Shown here: positions 37,055 through 46,804 of the stretch, piece after piece | Layout: each line of letters begins with the position of its first letter | Numbering within the stretch: position 1 is the stretch's first letter | Source of the DNA: Euglena gracilis | Lineage: Eukaryota; Euglenida; Euglenophyceae; Euglenales | Direction of reading: 5' to 3' | NCBI GenBank assembly: GCA_039621445.1 | Contig: CP154957.1 | Span: forward strand, 25,334,938 to 25,398,937 | DNA: 64,000 nucleotides | Made by a program: the position numbers and the translations under genes | Notes under the pieces: generated by a model | Told to the model about the DNA's origin: nothing | The model's database searches: none | What the model saw: only the letters and a program-made list of their open reading frames with translations

Positions 37055-38078
37055 TACGTTTTTTGTTGTCGTCTGTCGGCTGAGTGGGTACATAGTAGCC
37101 ATTCCATGCCGGAAAGCAGGGTTGACAGCCCAAATTTTGGCATCCATATTCCTGGAGAAATGCATCTGCTTAATGGGTTTACCGAACGAAATCGTGAGTG
37201 ATCAAGATCACTTGATCTCTTCGCGGTTTTTCACAACTTTGTGCGGTTTACTCGGCATTGAGCAGCATTTTTCCATTATATACCGCCCGAAAGGCAATGG
37301 TAGAGCCGAGGCAGCCGTGAAATCCGTTGTCAATATGCTTCGCCTTTCACTGGCTGACTCGGGTAAGAATTGGTTATCCGTTCTTCATTGGTGTTTATTT
37401 TACATCAATACCTTGCCAGGGTTGGTATTACCACACTCACCGTACAAAATTGTTTTCGGACGAGACCCTCCGGCCATAGGGGATATCCCCTCGGAGAGAC
37501 CCGCCCGAAGTAGCGTCAGCTGTGAAACGTGGTTTGCAGAAGTGGAATCACTCCGCTCTGCAGTCCAATCACGTATCACAGAAATTCATTCCAACAAACG
37601 GAAATCGTTTTTACAGAACTTCAACACACCTGTGTATAGTCCAGGTGACCGCGTGTGGGTACGGAATAACCGCACCCGCATGCAATCTTCCAAGCTAGAT
37701 CCTCTTTGGCTCGGCCCATGCGAAATTTTGGAGAGGTTAGGTAGTAGCGGGCGATATAAAGTTGCCTTGCCCAACGGGATTGAGGACGTCCATATGGACG
37801 ACTTCAAACCGTACCTAAGCCCCCCAGACGGAAAAGCTATCCCCTGCCTATATTTCAAGCCCCGTTCCAGATTACCTGAAACGGACGACTTTGTGGTCGA
37901 TAAGATAATAGACCACAAGGTCGACAGGGGTGTGCACTACTGGAAAGTTCGCTGGAAAGGGTATGGGCCAGAGGAGGACACTTGGGAGCCAGCATCCAGT
38001 TTTGTTGGATATGTCCAACAGGATTGGAAGCTGTGGAACAAGCGCAATAACATAGACATAAACATAAACACTTTCTGA
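37055..38078 (+). CDS. integrase core and chromodomain
   Basis: Picks up with [17 protein letters not shown], then the second catalytic Asp ([14 protein letters not shown]), [14 protein letters not shown] with the catalytic Glu, INTLPG and FGRDPP, a GPY/F-like stretch ([18 protein letters not shown]), and a C-terminal chromodomain ([20 protein letters not shown], then [13 protein letters not shown]) ending at TGA 38078. Chromodomains of chromoviral integrases are thought to steer insertion to particular histone marks. All three D, D and E residues are present across the two frames. Confidence 0.85.
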
Positions 38079-38147
38079 AACGATTTCGTTTTGGAGAATG
38101 CGTGTGTTTTATGTGAATGTTTCGCGTTTATACCCCCCCCTGCACTT

Positions 38148-38172
38148 CATTATTTCTCTATCTTTCTCGCAG
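38148..38172 (+). promoter_or_regulatory. candidate 3' splice site before ORF3
   Basis: TCATTATTTCTCTATCTTTC followed by TCGCAG (CAG at 38170-38172): a strong pyrimidine tract and acceptor about 100 bases before the ORF3 start. Retroviral env is made from a spliced RNA with such an acceptor; the matching donor was not identified. Confidence 0.45.
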
Positions 38173-38273
38173 AGTTTTGATTAAGATAGAAGCCTTGCTT
38201 TTTTTTTTTTTTTTCACTCAAAGCGACTGACAACAAGGTTACCCTTAGTTGTCGTCGTCGTTCGGGTAGCATC

Positions 38274-41200
38274 ATGCTGCCTGGGCGCGGACCTGGACCA
38301 GGTCCACCATGGCCGCAGCCTTCTGGCGCGCCATACCCCCAGTACCCTCAGTATGCTGAGGCCCCGATTCCGGGTGCCCCACATGCTGAGAGGGTTTCAG
38401 CCCCGGTATTCGCCGCGGCTACCAGCAGCCGGTCCGCATATGCGGTACCAGATCCATCTGCCGTCCAGCAGCCGGCACCTCAGCCACCAGCGCAGCGCAG
38501 ATCGCGCCTGCCCCCGTATGCGGGAGAGATGATCTTCCGCACTACGGAGACGTTGGAGCGGGCGATGCGTATGTGCGCACACCCCCCAACGGAGCCCTTT
38601 ATGCAAGCCCTTTGGGATGCATACTGTGCTCAGTTGTTGGTGGTAGCCAACACCCCTGTGGCTCAGTGGTGTCCCTGCGGTCAAGCCCTGATGACGGGGA
38701 GACGGTATTTCTCGTCCGCAGCCGATTCCGGCTTCGAACCCGGCGAGACCATGATGGACCTGGGCGTGTATGTGCCGCCCATGCTGCAAACGCAGACGCC
38801 GGTGGGATCCCACACCGTGCATATGCGTGAGCACACGCCCCCACCGGTAGGTGAGGCTGTGCATGTCCCACCTGGGATGACGAGAATTTTTGCTCGCCCG
38901 CCCTCGCCGCAGCGAATGCCGCCGCGCGAGCCGCCAGCGGAGCAATTTGTCTCGCGGTACGCGACGCACGCGGATTACCCGCGCGGCGCACGCGTGCTCC
39001 CAGCCGGACAGTCGGACGTGCCCCCTGAGGCATACGTCCAACACATGTTCATGCACTGGATGCCACAAGCATCATCGGTCGCCCCTGCCCCTGGCGTTGA
39101 GCCACGGAGGCAGGAGGAGCCCATAGTGGTGGAGGATGAACCTCCCCACCGTGAGGCAGCCCGACCGCCCAGTGCAGCCCCTGTCCAGACTGGGGATGTC
39201 CCCCGTCGGCAGGAGGCTCCCTACTATCACATGGCACCTCCGGGAACCGAGCAGGATGAGCTTGCTCGGCATTTCCTGCAGGAGCCAGTATTCGCGTCTG
39301 AAGAGCACCGGGCGAGGTATTACTCCTCGCTGGCCGCCCTTCAGGGCCGTGGATACACCCCGTACCATCCGTACCAGCCGCAGCTGCGGGTGGCGACCCC
39401 GGTATTACCCGGTGAGCCCCCGGCAGGAGCGGCAGGATTACCTGCCACCCTGAAGCGCGATAGGGTTACGGAGAACCTTACCCCACAGCCCAGGCGACCC
39501 AGCCCACGGGACGCGGAAGGCGGTGCGGCAATGCAGGTGGAAGCCAGCCAGGATACCCCGGCTGGGCAACCACCGGCAGTGGCACAGGCAGCGATGAGCC
39601 GTCCTGTTGCCGCAATGCCACCGCCGATCCCTCCGGTATGGAAGGAGCCGCGACCCCCTACGCCGAAACCAAGCCCACGCCAGGCTCCTAGCCAGCGCCC
39701 AGCCACGCCGTCACCGCGACGTGCAGCGGAACGGCAAGGTCCCTCCCCAGAGATGGAATGGGAAGGTACCGAACCGACTCCTGCCGCACCGAGCGCCCGA
39801 CCCTCTGGTATTCGCCAGACAGGGAAGGACAAAGGTAAGGCTGAGGGCAAAGGCAAGGGAGAAGGCAAAGGCGTGGCCGGCAAAGGTAAGGGTGAGGGCA
39901 AGGGTAAGGGTACAGCCCGTGAGGAGGAGGAAGAACCAGCAGAAGTCCTCTCGGACTTTGAGCAAATGCTCAGGTTCAAGGAGGAGCTGGAGGACGAAGG
40001 CTGGCGAATGCAGCATGATTACCATGTTGCAGGAAACCGCCCCGTCACCCCTCCGGAGGCAGTCATCGAGGTGGTATTACACCACACCGAGAACAGAGTC
40101 AGACAATTCCATTACGGAATTGACCTGTACGCCTTCGAAGGTGAAGGTGGCAGACCCTTGCTGGATGCCCAGCCGGGTTTCTGGGAACTCTGGTTTTGGC
40201 TGGGATACCCCTGCCAGAACTGGGGTCTCTTCAGCGACTCCACTGGCCGCAGTTACCTGCACCAGTTAGGATTTCGGGACCAGCATGTGTTGGCCCGAAG
40301 GCTGAAGGCAATCTTCGACTGTATTCACACAGTCGGGCCCCTCGGTGTGCAGTGGAAATACTACCCACTGAACCCCGACATCGAACGCCTGATCGAGGTG
40401 TTGTGGTGCAACAACCTCCAGGTGTGGCTGGTGAGCCATTACGGCTCCACCTTCCGCGTTAAGCGCGTTTCCCTGGCTTACCCACAGAGGTATGACCTCT
40501 GTTGTAAGTATTGCCGGCAGGAATTTCCTGTCGACTTCTGGGGATTCGGCGTGCGCGGAAGTCCTCCACCGCCTCGGGATAACCCGGGCCTGGAGATGGG
40601 ACGCCGCATGCTTATGCATGTGTGCCGCGACGCCCCGGATGTCCAGGGCAAAAGTCGCCGCGTCCATAAGCAGCGTATTTTTATGCTGCAACAGTTCTGG
40701 TGGCGAGCCTGGACCACCTACGTCATGGAGGTGTATATACATCTCCGTGACCCCCAGGACGATAGGCCTGGTATGGAAAGCTTGCCACCAGACTACGGCG
40801 ACCCCGTTGAGGGACCTCGTCGTCGTCGGGTTATCGCCGACCTGCGCCCCAACTGGCACCTGGCCGGGATAGACCTGGAGGAACATTTGAGGCGACAGTT
40901 TGGCGGTACCCTCGACAGGGAGGTATTCCTCCAGCTGATGAATCACCCGAAGGCCATCCTCGACCTGGGTATGCCGATTCTGGCATGCGTGCAGGAGTTC
41001 GAGGAGGGCTTTTTCGAGGTCTGGGAGGACACGCGTTACCGCGGCTTCCTGGGCCCGAACAGGCCTGCCAACGCCTGGGTGCAGCCATCATGGCCGCCAC
41101 CCTGGCCCAACAGCGCCAGTAGCAGTACGCTGGCCTTTTACAGGCTGGCGGATGCCCAGGGATGCCGATGGCACCCCGACGATCCTCGTTCGCCCGAGGA

Positions 41201-44063
41201 TCTGCGCGCCTTCATCGCCCCAGAGGATGAACCTCTGGCGCGAAGGAGACGGGAGGCGTCAGTCGCTTCCACCACCGCGATTCCGCGGCGGGAGGAACGC
41301 GACCGCAGCCCCTCCGTCACCATACTGGAGGCAGCGCCGCCGTCTCCGACAGGAACGGCTGTATCATTCGTCTCTGCCCCGCGAGCGGCAGGGGAACGAT
41401 CGGTTTCCCCGGCCCCCGCGACGGCTCCCGTCTGTCCACCGGTAGGTGGAGACCAGGAACTTCCTGAGGAGGAAGGTGAGAACGTGGAGGATATCCTCTA
41501 CGCTGCTCTGCATGCTCCGGCACAGCCTCGGCCAGACGAAGCACCCGCAGGGGATATACCTGTGGCTGCAACGCCTGTCCCAGCGGCTGAGCCTCCAGCC
41601 GAGGTGACTGGTATGGTCGTGGAGGATATCCTCGAAGAACCTGCCATTCCCACAGCACGCACCTCGTTAGGAGGCCGTGTGCTCGGCGCCGTGGTCACTG
41701 GCATTACTGCCGTGGCTGCTGCACTAACGCCACGAGGTGGAGGCGTAGCATCAAGCTCCGCCGCTGAGGTCGTGGAGACACCAGATGTCGGTGTCCCCAC
41801 ACCCCCATCTCCGGCAGCAGTGCAACCACCATCAGGGGATGAACCCCAGCCGACAGAGCCATCTGTCGCACCGGCTACAGCGGAGGATCAACCTCCCGTA
41901 GCACCTGCGCCAGCGGTTGTGGAGGATCAACCTCCTAGACCGGATGTCGAAATGGAAGTGGAGGAGATACCCCCACGACCACCGACACCGCGCAGGGTCC
42001 CTGCCGTCCCGAGGACAATGGCAGAGTTTCTGGGAGCGCCAGCGCCTGTGGAAGCACCGATTCCGGTGACGACCACAGTGCCACGCCTCGTCGGACAGGA
42101 TGAACCTGCTCGGCGACGGCCGGCTGAACAACCCCAGGAACGAGTGCCGACCCCTCGGAGCGTCATGCGCGACCCAGCGGTCAGTATGCCCGCTTCGCCC
42201 AGACGGCAAACGTCTACTCCGGCACCATCGGCTCCTGATACCAGGAGTAAGCCGCAGGCGTCACCTCCTGATTCCGGGAGTGCGAAGCCGAAAGGAGGCA
42301 AACCGGGTGCTGCACCCTGTAAGCCCCCTTCCAAAGGCGGTGATGGGAAACCACCACCGAAAGGTGGCGCTGGAGGTCAGACTGGCGGACAGCCGAAAGG
42401 CCCTACGACAATGCACGACTATTCGGCCGTTGCATCGTCCGGGTACGGCCAGAGCAAACCGAAAGGTAAGGCTCGTGGTCGACAGGCCCAATCTTCCGCC
42501 GGATCGACGGATGAGGAGCAGGATGAACCTGCTTCACCTCCTGTGTCTGCGGATGCCCAGCTCTGGACCCAGGATATCCTGACCAGACTAGGCACCGTGG
42601 AAGAGAGGACGAAGAAACTGGCTGCTATTAGGCACCAGAAAGGGTCACTGAATCGATGGATTCAGCCCCTCTTCGTCCGCGGAGAACCTTTCCACTATGT
42701 CCCGGAACATACCTGGACATTCTGGAACAGGCGCTCACCCAGAGTACTGGCACAGTACTTTGGCGAGGACTGCGTGTTGGATTTCCAGCACGGCACGTCC
42801 TTTGCCTGGACGTGCACCGTGTGCCACCATGTGCGGCACAACCAACCGCTTGTGCATGTGTGCAAGCGGCAGGTGCAATCCTCGTGGTTCCATCACAGGG
42901 CATATGTGCCGAACTGTGTGGCGCTCGTATGTGGCGAGTGCCTGAATGCCTGGAAGCACAGCTTGAACTACTCCTACAGTGAGAATGCTCACGACAGGGA
43001 TATCCCTGCCTTGTGCATCAACTGTATAGGAGGCAAGTTCGTGCAGACTGCTGATGGAGCAGTCACCACCATTGTCCCCCAGCACTGGGAGACACTGGAG
43101 AAGTGGAAGAAGGAGTACAAGCAGGTGGAAGGCCGCCTGAAGCACTCCGACTTCCGAAAGGTAGAAAGCTACCGCCACACGGGAATGGCCCGTGAGTTCC
43201 AGATCGACGCTGGGGCAATGCGCCTCGCCGTCGAGGAACACGCCAAGGTAAGAATGCCTTACCTCTGGACTGATGGCGACTGGGAGACACAGGTTTACCC
43301 CCTGTTCTCCAAGCGTCAGCATGGCGGATACGCCTTGCCACTGTGGCCTCCTGAAGAACACGATTTGGTGGACTTCAGAGGTTGGTTGGCGGCTGTATTA
43401 CGGCCCCATACCGCAAGAGCTCGGACAGCGAGGTGGATGTATGACATCAACTTCAAGCAGACCCCGGGGATGCCCCCGCAGGTGCCTGCGAATCACCCCC
43501 GGATGAATTACATCATCTGGCCGGTGATGCTGCCCAGAATTTTCTGGGAGCAACTCCAACGGTATCTTCAGCATCATGCTGAACGTACCAGGGAGAAGCT
43601 GCCGGATAATTGGATCAAGGACTGGGAGACCCCTTCCTTTGATGTCAACGATCCGGAGCTCAACACCATTCGGAGTGAATCAGCTCCGCCGCGTTCCCCA
43701 CGCCAACTGGAGTTGGTTGAGGACCCATTAGGGGACCCCCAACACGACTACTGGCGTGAGGTCCGCGAACGTCCAGCGGTAAAGGCAGGTGAGGTGTCTG
43801 TCAGCGCCAATGCGGCGTCTTTCAGCACCAACGTCAGGTATTCGCCTGACACCCTGTTTGGGTATTCGCCCGAACAGCCCCTTCGAAGACCCTTTGCGGT
43901 ATTCGCCGCTAGTAAGTTCCCACCGGGATGCTGCCATGTGCAGGATTCCGTGCGCATGCATGCACACCCCTCTCCCCTCTCCCCTCTCGCGGGCGTGCGA
44001 CACGCAGCGCACAGGGCCGACGGCCTCTTTTCCTTTCCCTTTCTTTTCTTTTCGGCCGTTTGA
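38274..44063 (+). CDS. ORF3, 1,929 codons, unknown protein in env position
   Basis: One uninterrupted frame starting MLPGRGPGPGPPWPQPSGAP. Residues 1-500 are Pro/Ala-rich and disordered. About 500-560 are Lys/Gly/Glu repeats (GKGKGEGKGVAGKGKGEGKG). About 580-930 are a folded, Trp-rich region (FWELWFWLGYPCQNWGLF, VQWKYYPLNPDIERL). About 930-1450 are again Pro-rich and acidic with repeated EDEP/EDQP. About 1480-1900 are a folded region with a Cys/His cluster (CTVCHHVRHNQPLVHVCK, CVALVCGECL, CINCIGG). There is no signal peptide and no clear membrane helix, so it does not look like a classic envelope protein. Third positions are GC-rich and the frame is maintained over 5.8 kb, so it is under selection or very recent. 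I recognise no family. Confidence 0.8.
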   Translation: MLPGRGPGPGPPWPQPSGAPYPQYPQYAEAPIPGAPHAERVSAPVFAAATSSRSAYAVPDPSAVQQPAPQPPAQRRSRLPPYAGEMIFRTTETLERAMRMCAHPPTEPFMQALWDAYCAQLLVVANTPVAQWCPCGQALMTGRRYFSSAADSGFEPGETMMDLGVYVPPMLQTQTPVGSHTVHMREHTPPPVGEAVHVPPGMTRIFARPPSPQRMPPREPPAEQFVSRYATHADYPRGARVLPAGQSDVPPEAYVQHMFMHWMPQASSVAPAPGVEPRRQEEPIVVEDEPPHREAARPPSAAPVQTGDVPRRQEAPYYHMAPPGTEQDELARHFLQEPVFASEEHRARYYSSLAALQGRGYTPYHPYQPQLRVATPVLPGEPPAGAAGLPATLKRDRVTENLTPQPRRPSPRDAEGGAAMQVEASQDTPAGQPPAVAQAAMSRPVAAMPPPIPPVWKEPRPPTPKPSPRQAPSQRPATPSPRRAAERQGPSPEMEWEGTEPTPAAPSARPSGIRQTGKDKGKAEGKGKGEGKGVAGKGKGEGKGKGTAREEEEEPAEVLSDFEQMLRFKEELEDEGWRMQHDYHVAGNRPVTPPEAVIEVVLHHTENRVRQFHYGIDLYAFEGEGGRPLLDAQPGFWELWFWLGYPCQNWGLFSDSTGRSYLHQLGFRDQHVLARRLKAIFDCIHTVGPLGVQWKYYPLNPDIERLIEVLWCNNLQVWLVSHYGSTFRVKRVSLAYPQRYDLCCKYCRQEFPVDFWGFGVRGSPPPPRDNPGLEMGRRMLMHVCRDAPDVQGKSRRVHKQRIFMLQQFWWRAWTTYVMEVYIHLRDPQDDRPGMESLPPDYGDPVEGPRRRRVIADLRPNWHLAGIDLEEHLRRQFGGTLDREVFLQLMNHPKAILDLGMPILACVQEFEEGFFEVWEDTRYRGFLGPNRPANAWVQPSWPPPWPNSASSSTLAFYRLADAQGCRWHPDDPRSPEDLRAFIAPEDEPLARRRREASVASTTAIPRREERDRSPSVTILEAAPPSPTGTAVSFVSAPRAAGERSVSPAPATAPVCPPVGGDQELPEEEGENVEDILYAALHAPAQPRPDEAPAGDIPVAATPVPAAEPPAEVTGMVVEDILEEPAIPTARTSLGGRVLGAVVTGITAVAAALTPRGGGVASSSAAEVVETPDVGVPTPPSPAAVQPPSGDEPQPTEPSVAPATAEDQPPVAPAPAVVEDQPPRPDVEMEVEEIPPRPPTPRRVPAVPRTMAEFLGAPAPVEAPIPVTTTVPRLVGQDEPARRRPAEQPQERVPTPRSVMRDPAVSMPASPRRQTSTPAPSAPDTRSKPQASPPDSGSAKPKGGKPGAAPCKPPSKGGDGKPPPKGGAGGQTGGQPKGPTTMHDYSAVASSGYGQSKPKGKARGRQAQSSAGSTDEEQDEPASPPVSADAQLWTQDILTRLGTVEERTKKLAAIRHQKGSLNRWIQPLFVRGEPFHYVPEHTWTFWNRRSPRVLAQYFGEDCVLDFQHGTSFAWTCTVCHHVRHNQPLVHVCKRQVQSSWFHHRAYVPNCVALVCGECLNAWKHSLNYSYSENAHDRDIPALCINCIGGKFVQTADGAVTTIVPQHWETLEKWKKEYKQVEGRLKHSDFRKVESYRHTGMAREFQIDAGAMRLAVEEHAKVRMPYLWTDGDWETQVYPLFSKRQHGGYALPLWPPEEHDLVDFRGWLAAVLRPHTARARTARWMYDINFKQTPGMPPQVPANHPRMNYIIWPVMLPRIFWEQLQRYLQHHAERTREKLPDNWIKDWETPSFDVNDPELNTIRSESAPPRSPRQLELVEDPLGDPQHDYWREVRERPAVKAGEVSVSANAASFSTNVRYSPDTLFGYSPEQPLRRPFAVFAASKFPPGCCHVQDSVRMHAHPSPLSPLAGVRHAAHRADGLFSFPFLFFSAV

Positions 44064-44599
44064 GGCCTTAAGGCTGCCAGACAGCACAACTTTTCTGGCC
44101 TAAGCCAACCCCCCACTCCTCTCTACTTTCCCCCCGGGGCAAATGCTGTCGCCGGCAGTTGGTTTTGTAGAGTAGGATTTTTGCGTGGTCAGGTTTGACT
44201 GGCCATGCGCCCTGCCCAGGTTTGACTGGTCAGAGGCCCCCTCCTTCCACACCCTCCCCATGGGTTTTCCTGGAATGCCCATGGACCCAACCCCAAGTGC
44301 CTTGGGCACACCCAAACTGGGTGGATGGGTTTGCTTGGCAAGGAAACCTGCCAGCCCCATTTTCCCCAATGGGCTATAATATACTATACACCCATAAGCC
44401 ACCGCAAAATAGGTGAAACCATTTTGCGCGTTTTGGGCTTTTGGGTCCCCTCCTTTCCGCCCCCCCCTTTGAGTGGACCCCTGTGCGACGGAAAGGGCCC
44501 CTGTGGATGCGCCAGGGTGCACCTCCCACAGACCAGGTCTGTGTCCGAAATCCCTGTGGCCAGAATGCCTGGTCCAAAGGGGAAATCGGGCATAGCCCT
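44064..44599 (+). other. 3' leader region of LTR element
   Basis: About 540 bases between ORF3 and the polypurine tract. Contains repeated GGTTTGACTGG and CTTGGC words; no long frame. Confidence 0.5.
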
Positions 44600-44609
44600 G
44601 GGAGGGGGA
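44600..44609 (+). promoter_or_regulatory. polypurine tract
   Basis: GGGAGGGGGA abuts the right LTR start, as expected for the plus-strand DNA primer. Confidence 0.8.
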
Positions 44610-44917
44610 TGTGTACCAGGCGTATGCTTCTGTCCCCTTCCGTTGAGGAAGTTAGGATGGAAGCAGATCCTATTAGGATCTCCTAATGGGTGCCCCTTCT
44701 CTCTCCACAGGTGGTATTCTGTTTGTCTTTCCTTTTCTCCGGACCGGACTTGGTTATCCAGTCCGTCCTCCCTGCATTGCTCCGTGCTTTGCTTCTTGGG
44801 AAGTGGGAAAAGGGTTTTTACTGTTACTCTGATTTTCAGTTCCCAAGTAGGTGCGCCAAGGCGAAAGCGAAGGCTTTTGGGAATTGGGAAAGGGGAATTG
44901 GGAATCAGACGTACACT
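44610..44917 (+). repeat. right LTR, 308 bp
   Basis: Identical to the left LTR as read by eye. TSD TGCCC follows at 44918-44922. Confidence 0.9.
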
Positions 44918-44922
44918 TGCCC
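44918..44922 (+). other. target-site duplication, right (TGCCC)
   Basis: Exact copy of 28382-28386. Confidence 0.85.
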
Positions 44923-45846
44923 CCGCAATGGTTGGCCTTAAGACAATTTTTGGCTAAGAGAAAAATTCCATTACCATTTTTGTTGCAAAGCTTCTCACGT
45001 GCATCTTCATTGCCTGCACCTTTTATAGTTCAATAGTGCCTTTTGATTCGGATTGAGCATCCAAAATCACATCTCAACTTGGGACCATACGTCCTTGCAC
45101 CCTCTGATTCATCTGTTATCAACATTTTTTTCAAACAACACTTCAATAAATACCATTTTCTCCATGCATCTGCCTGTGCAAAATAAAAGAAAAATGCCCA
45201 AACTCAGTAATGCAGGCATAAGATTTGCAATATTCTGGAAATTATTTGATGTAGATTCTTGTGGTCCTTCTTGAAGTGCCGGGGTTATGACATATCCAAA
45301 AGGCTTTTCAGGCAGGTCTTTGCATGGTCGTTGCAGTAATCTGGTCAGTTCATGCAGTGTAACATCCCATGTTGCAATAATTACTAAGAGCAGTGAGATT
45401 TTGCAAGGAAGGCCCTTATTACAGTGACATGGTGGAAAGATTCACATTTTTAAATTGAAAACATCACCAGTGAAAAACCCATGGGCTGTGTGGAATTCCC
45501 AATTTCATTTACAGAAAATGATCACGGTGACAAGGGGGACCGTGAGGCATCCACGGGTGCCCAGAAATTCACTTGTGTTTGCTACACGTTCTTTCTGACA
45601 CGGGGAAACCCGTGACCTTAAACAGTTTTTAAAAGGCCTGAAACCAGTGAACACACAAACAAATTTCAGATTTGGGCCCTTTTGTAAAATGCAAGAGGGT
45701 ATTTTCGGCTATTTTAAGTTTGTTGGAGTTTTTTGGGTCAACGTTTGTCATTTTTGGTCTAGAGCACTGCACCGAATGTTCAAATGTGGTTTGTGTAGTT
45801 CTGATGGATATGGGAAGCAGCCAGCACAACTGGGAGTTGAACGCAC
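44923..45846. other. intron-like stretch after LTR element
   Basis: AT-richer DNA with only short frames. It is the right-hand continuation of the sequence interrupted by the LTR element. No gene supported. Confidence 0.5.
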
Positions 45847-45959
45847 CTCCTCCGATTCGTCCGTCGCTGAGATTCTTAGGAGTGGAGATGGTTGCAACCC
45901 ACATGTAGGAAGGCCAGGAATGTCGTCCTCAAAACACGGAGCCCAGGGGCATCCCAATG
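45847..45959 (-). CDS. possible - strand exon
   Basis: Donor GAGGAG before GTGCGT. The open frame LGCPWAPCFEDDIPGLPTCG continues through LQPSPLLRISATDESEE. The acceptor (ACCAAG) does not match the phase of the exon at 46805-46945, so another exon may lie between. Confidence 0.45.
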
Positions 45960-46804
45960 CTTGGTAAGCTTGGATGAGTCAATCCATGAAAATGATGCAC
46001 AAAGATAGTGTCAGGCGTTTGAAAATACATCAGTGCAGGATTCCCATCCATAAAATGATAAAGAAAGTCCTCTGAGCACGTTCATAATTAAGAAGAATCT
46101 CATTCATAATTATTTATGGTTGTTGTTTGGGGTCCTTCGTGATGATTTGTGGTTATTCGAGATTATCATATTGCAAATATGGGGGAATGCCAGGTACCTA
46201 ACTCATAAACAAACACATCTTCAAATGAGATTTTTCGGCTGAGATCCAACAACTTTAATATTTTTATTGTCCTTTTACCCCACGCTTCTTCGATACTGTT
46301 TTGTTCTTTGTGAAACAGATTGTTTGCACAAAAGGATCACAGGATGGCATGACTACAAAGAGCGAATAAAACAAATCAAACAAGTCAAAATCAAAGGGGA
46401 AAAACAGAATAGATGGGAGTAAAAAAAAATACAGCTGTCCAAACCTTCAAAAAATCAGCTACCAAAAAAAAGCAAAAATCGTTGTCAACAAGAGAAATCT
46501 CATTCGTAATGTTTCGTGATTATCATGATTTTTCGTGATTTTTGGGAAAAAAGTACATTTTCAAATTTCAAATAGGAAATCCCTGTAAAATGTGACATCC
46601 AGAAGCAGCAGTTTTCCTGAAATGTCCAAAATGCACGTGGTTTTAATTCAGGAATTCAGGGAAACTAAGTTGGTGATGGCAGGACCAACGGAGCAAATTC
46701 TCCTGTTGCAGCAAGGTGGAGGTTGGAAAAACTTTCACAAAAAAAGCTCTTAAGCAAAATCCAGCTGTTCTCCCCTCTGGACGCAGGGGGATGCTCAGGA
46801 AAAC
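45960..46804. other. intron, AT-rich
   Basis: Repeated TTCGTGATT and TCATAATTATT words near 46080-46180 and 46500-46550. No exon supported. Confidence 0.5.

Larger units (their letters stand above)
28387..44917 (+). mobile_element. 16.5-kb chromodomain LTR retrotransposon (Ty3-type)
   Basis: Complete element: LTRs, target duplication, primer-binding site, gag (28975-32949), pol in the same frame after one UAG (32950-36651), integrase with chromodomain (to 38078), a 1,929-codon third frame (38274-44063), a polypurine tract and the right LTR. Order PR-RT-RH-IN plus a C-terminal chromodomain places it with the chromoviruses. It is far larger than usual for that group because of the long gag and the extra frame. 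It probably lies in an intron of a - strand gene, in the opposite orientation. Confidence 0.9.

Noticed and set aside
38274-44063. ORF3 as a retroviral envelope
   Set aside because: No signal peptide, no clear fusion or membrane segment, and the folded parts are Trp- and Cys/His-rich with Lys/Gly repeats between; position alone is not enough.
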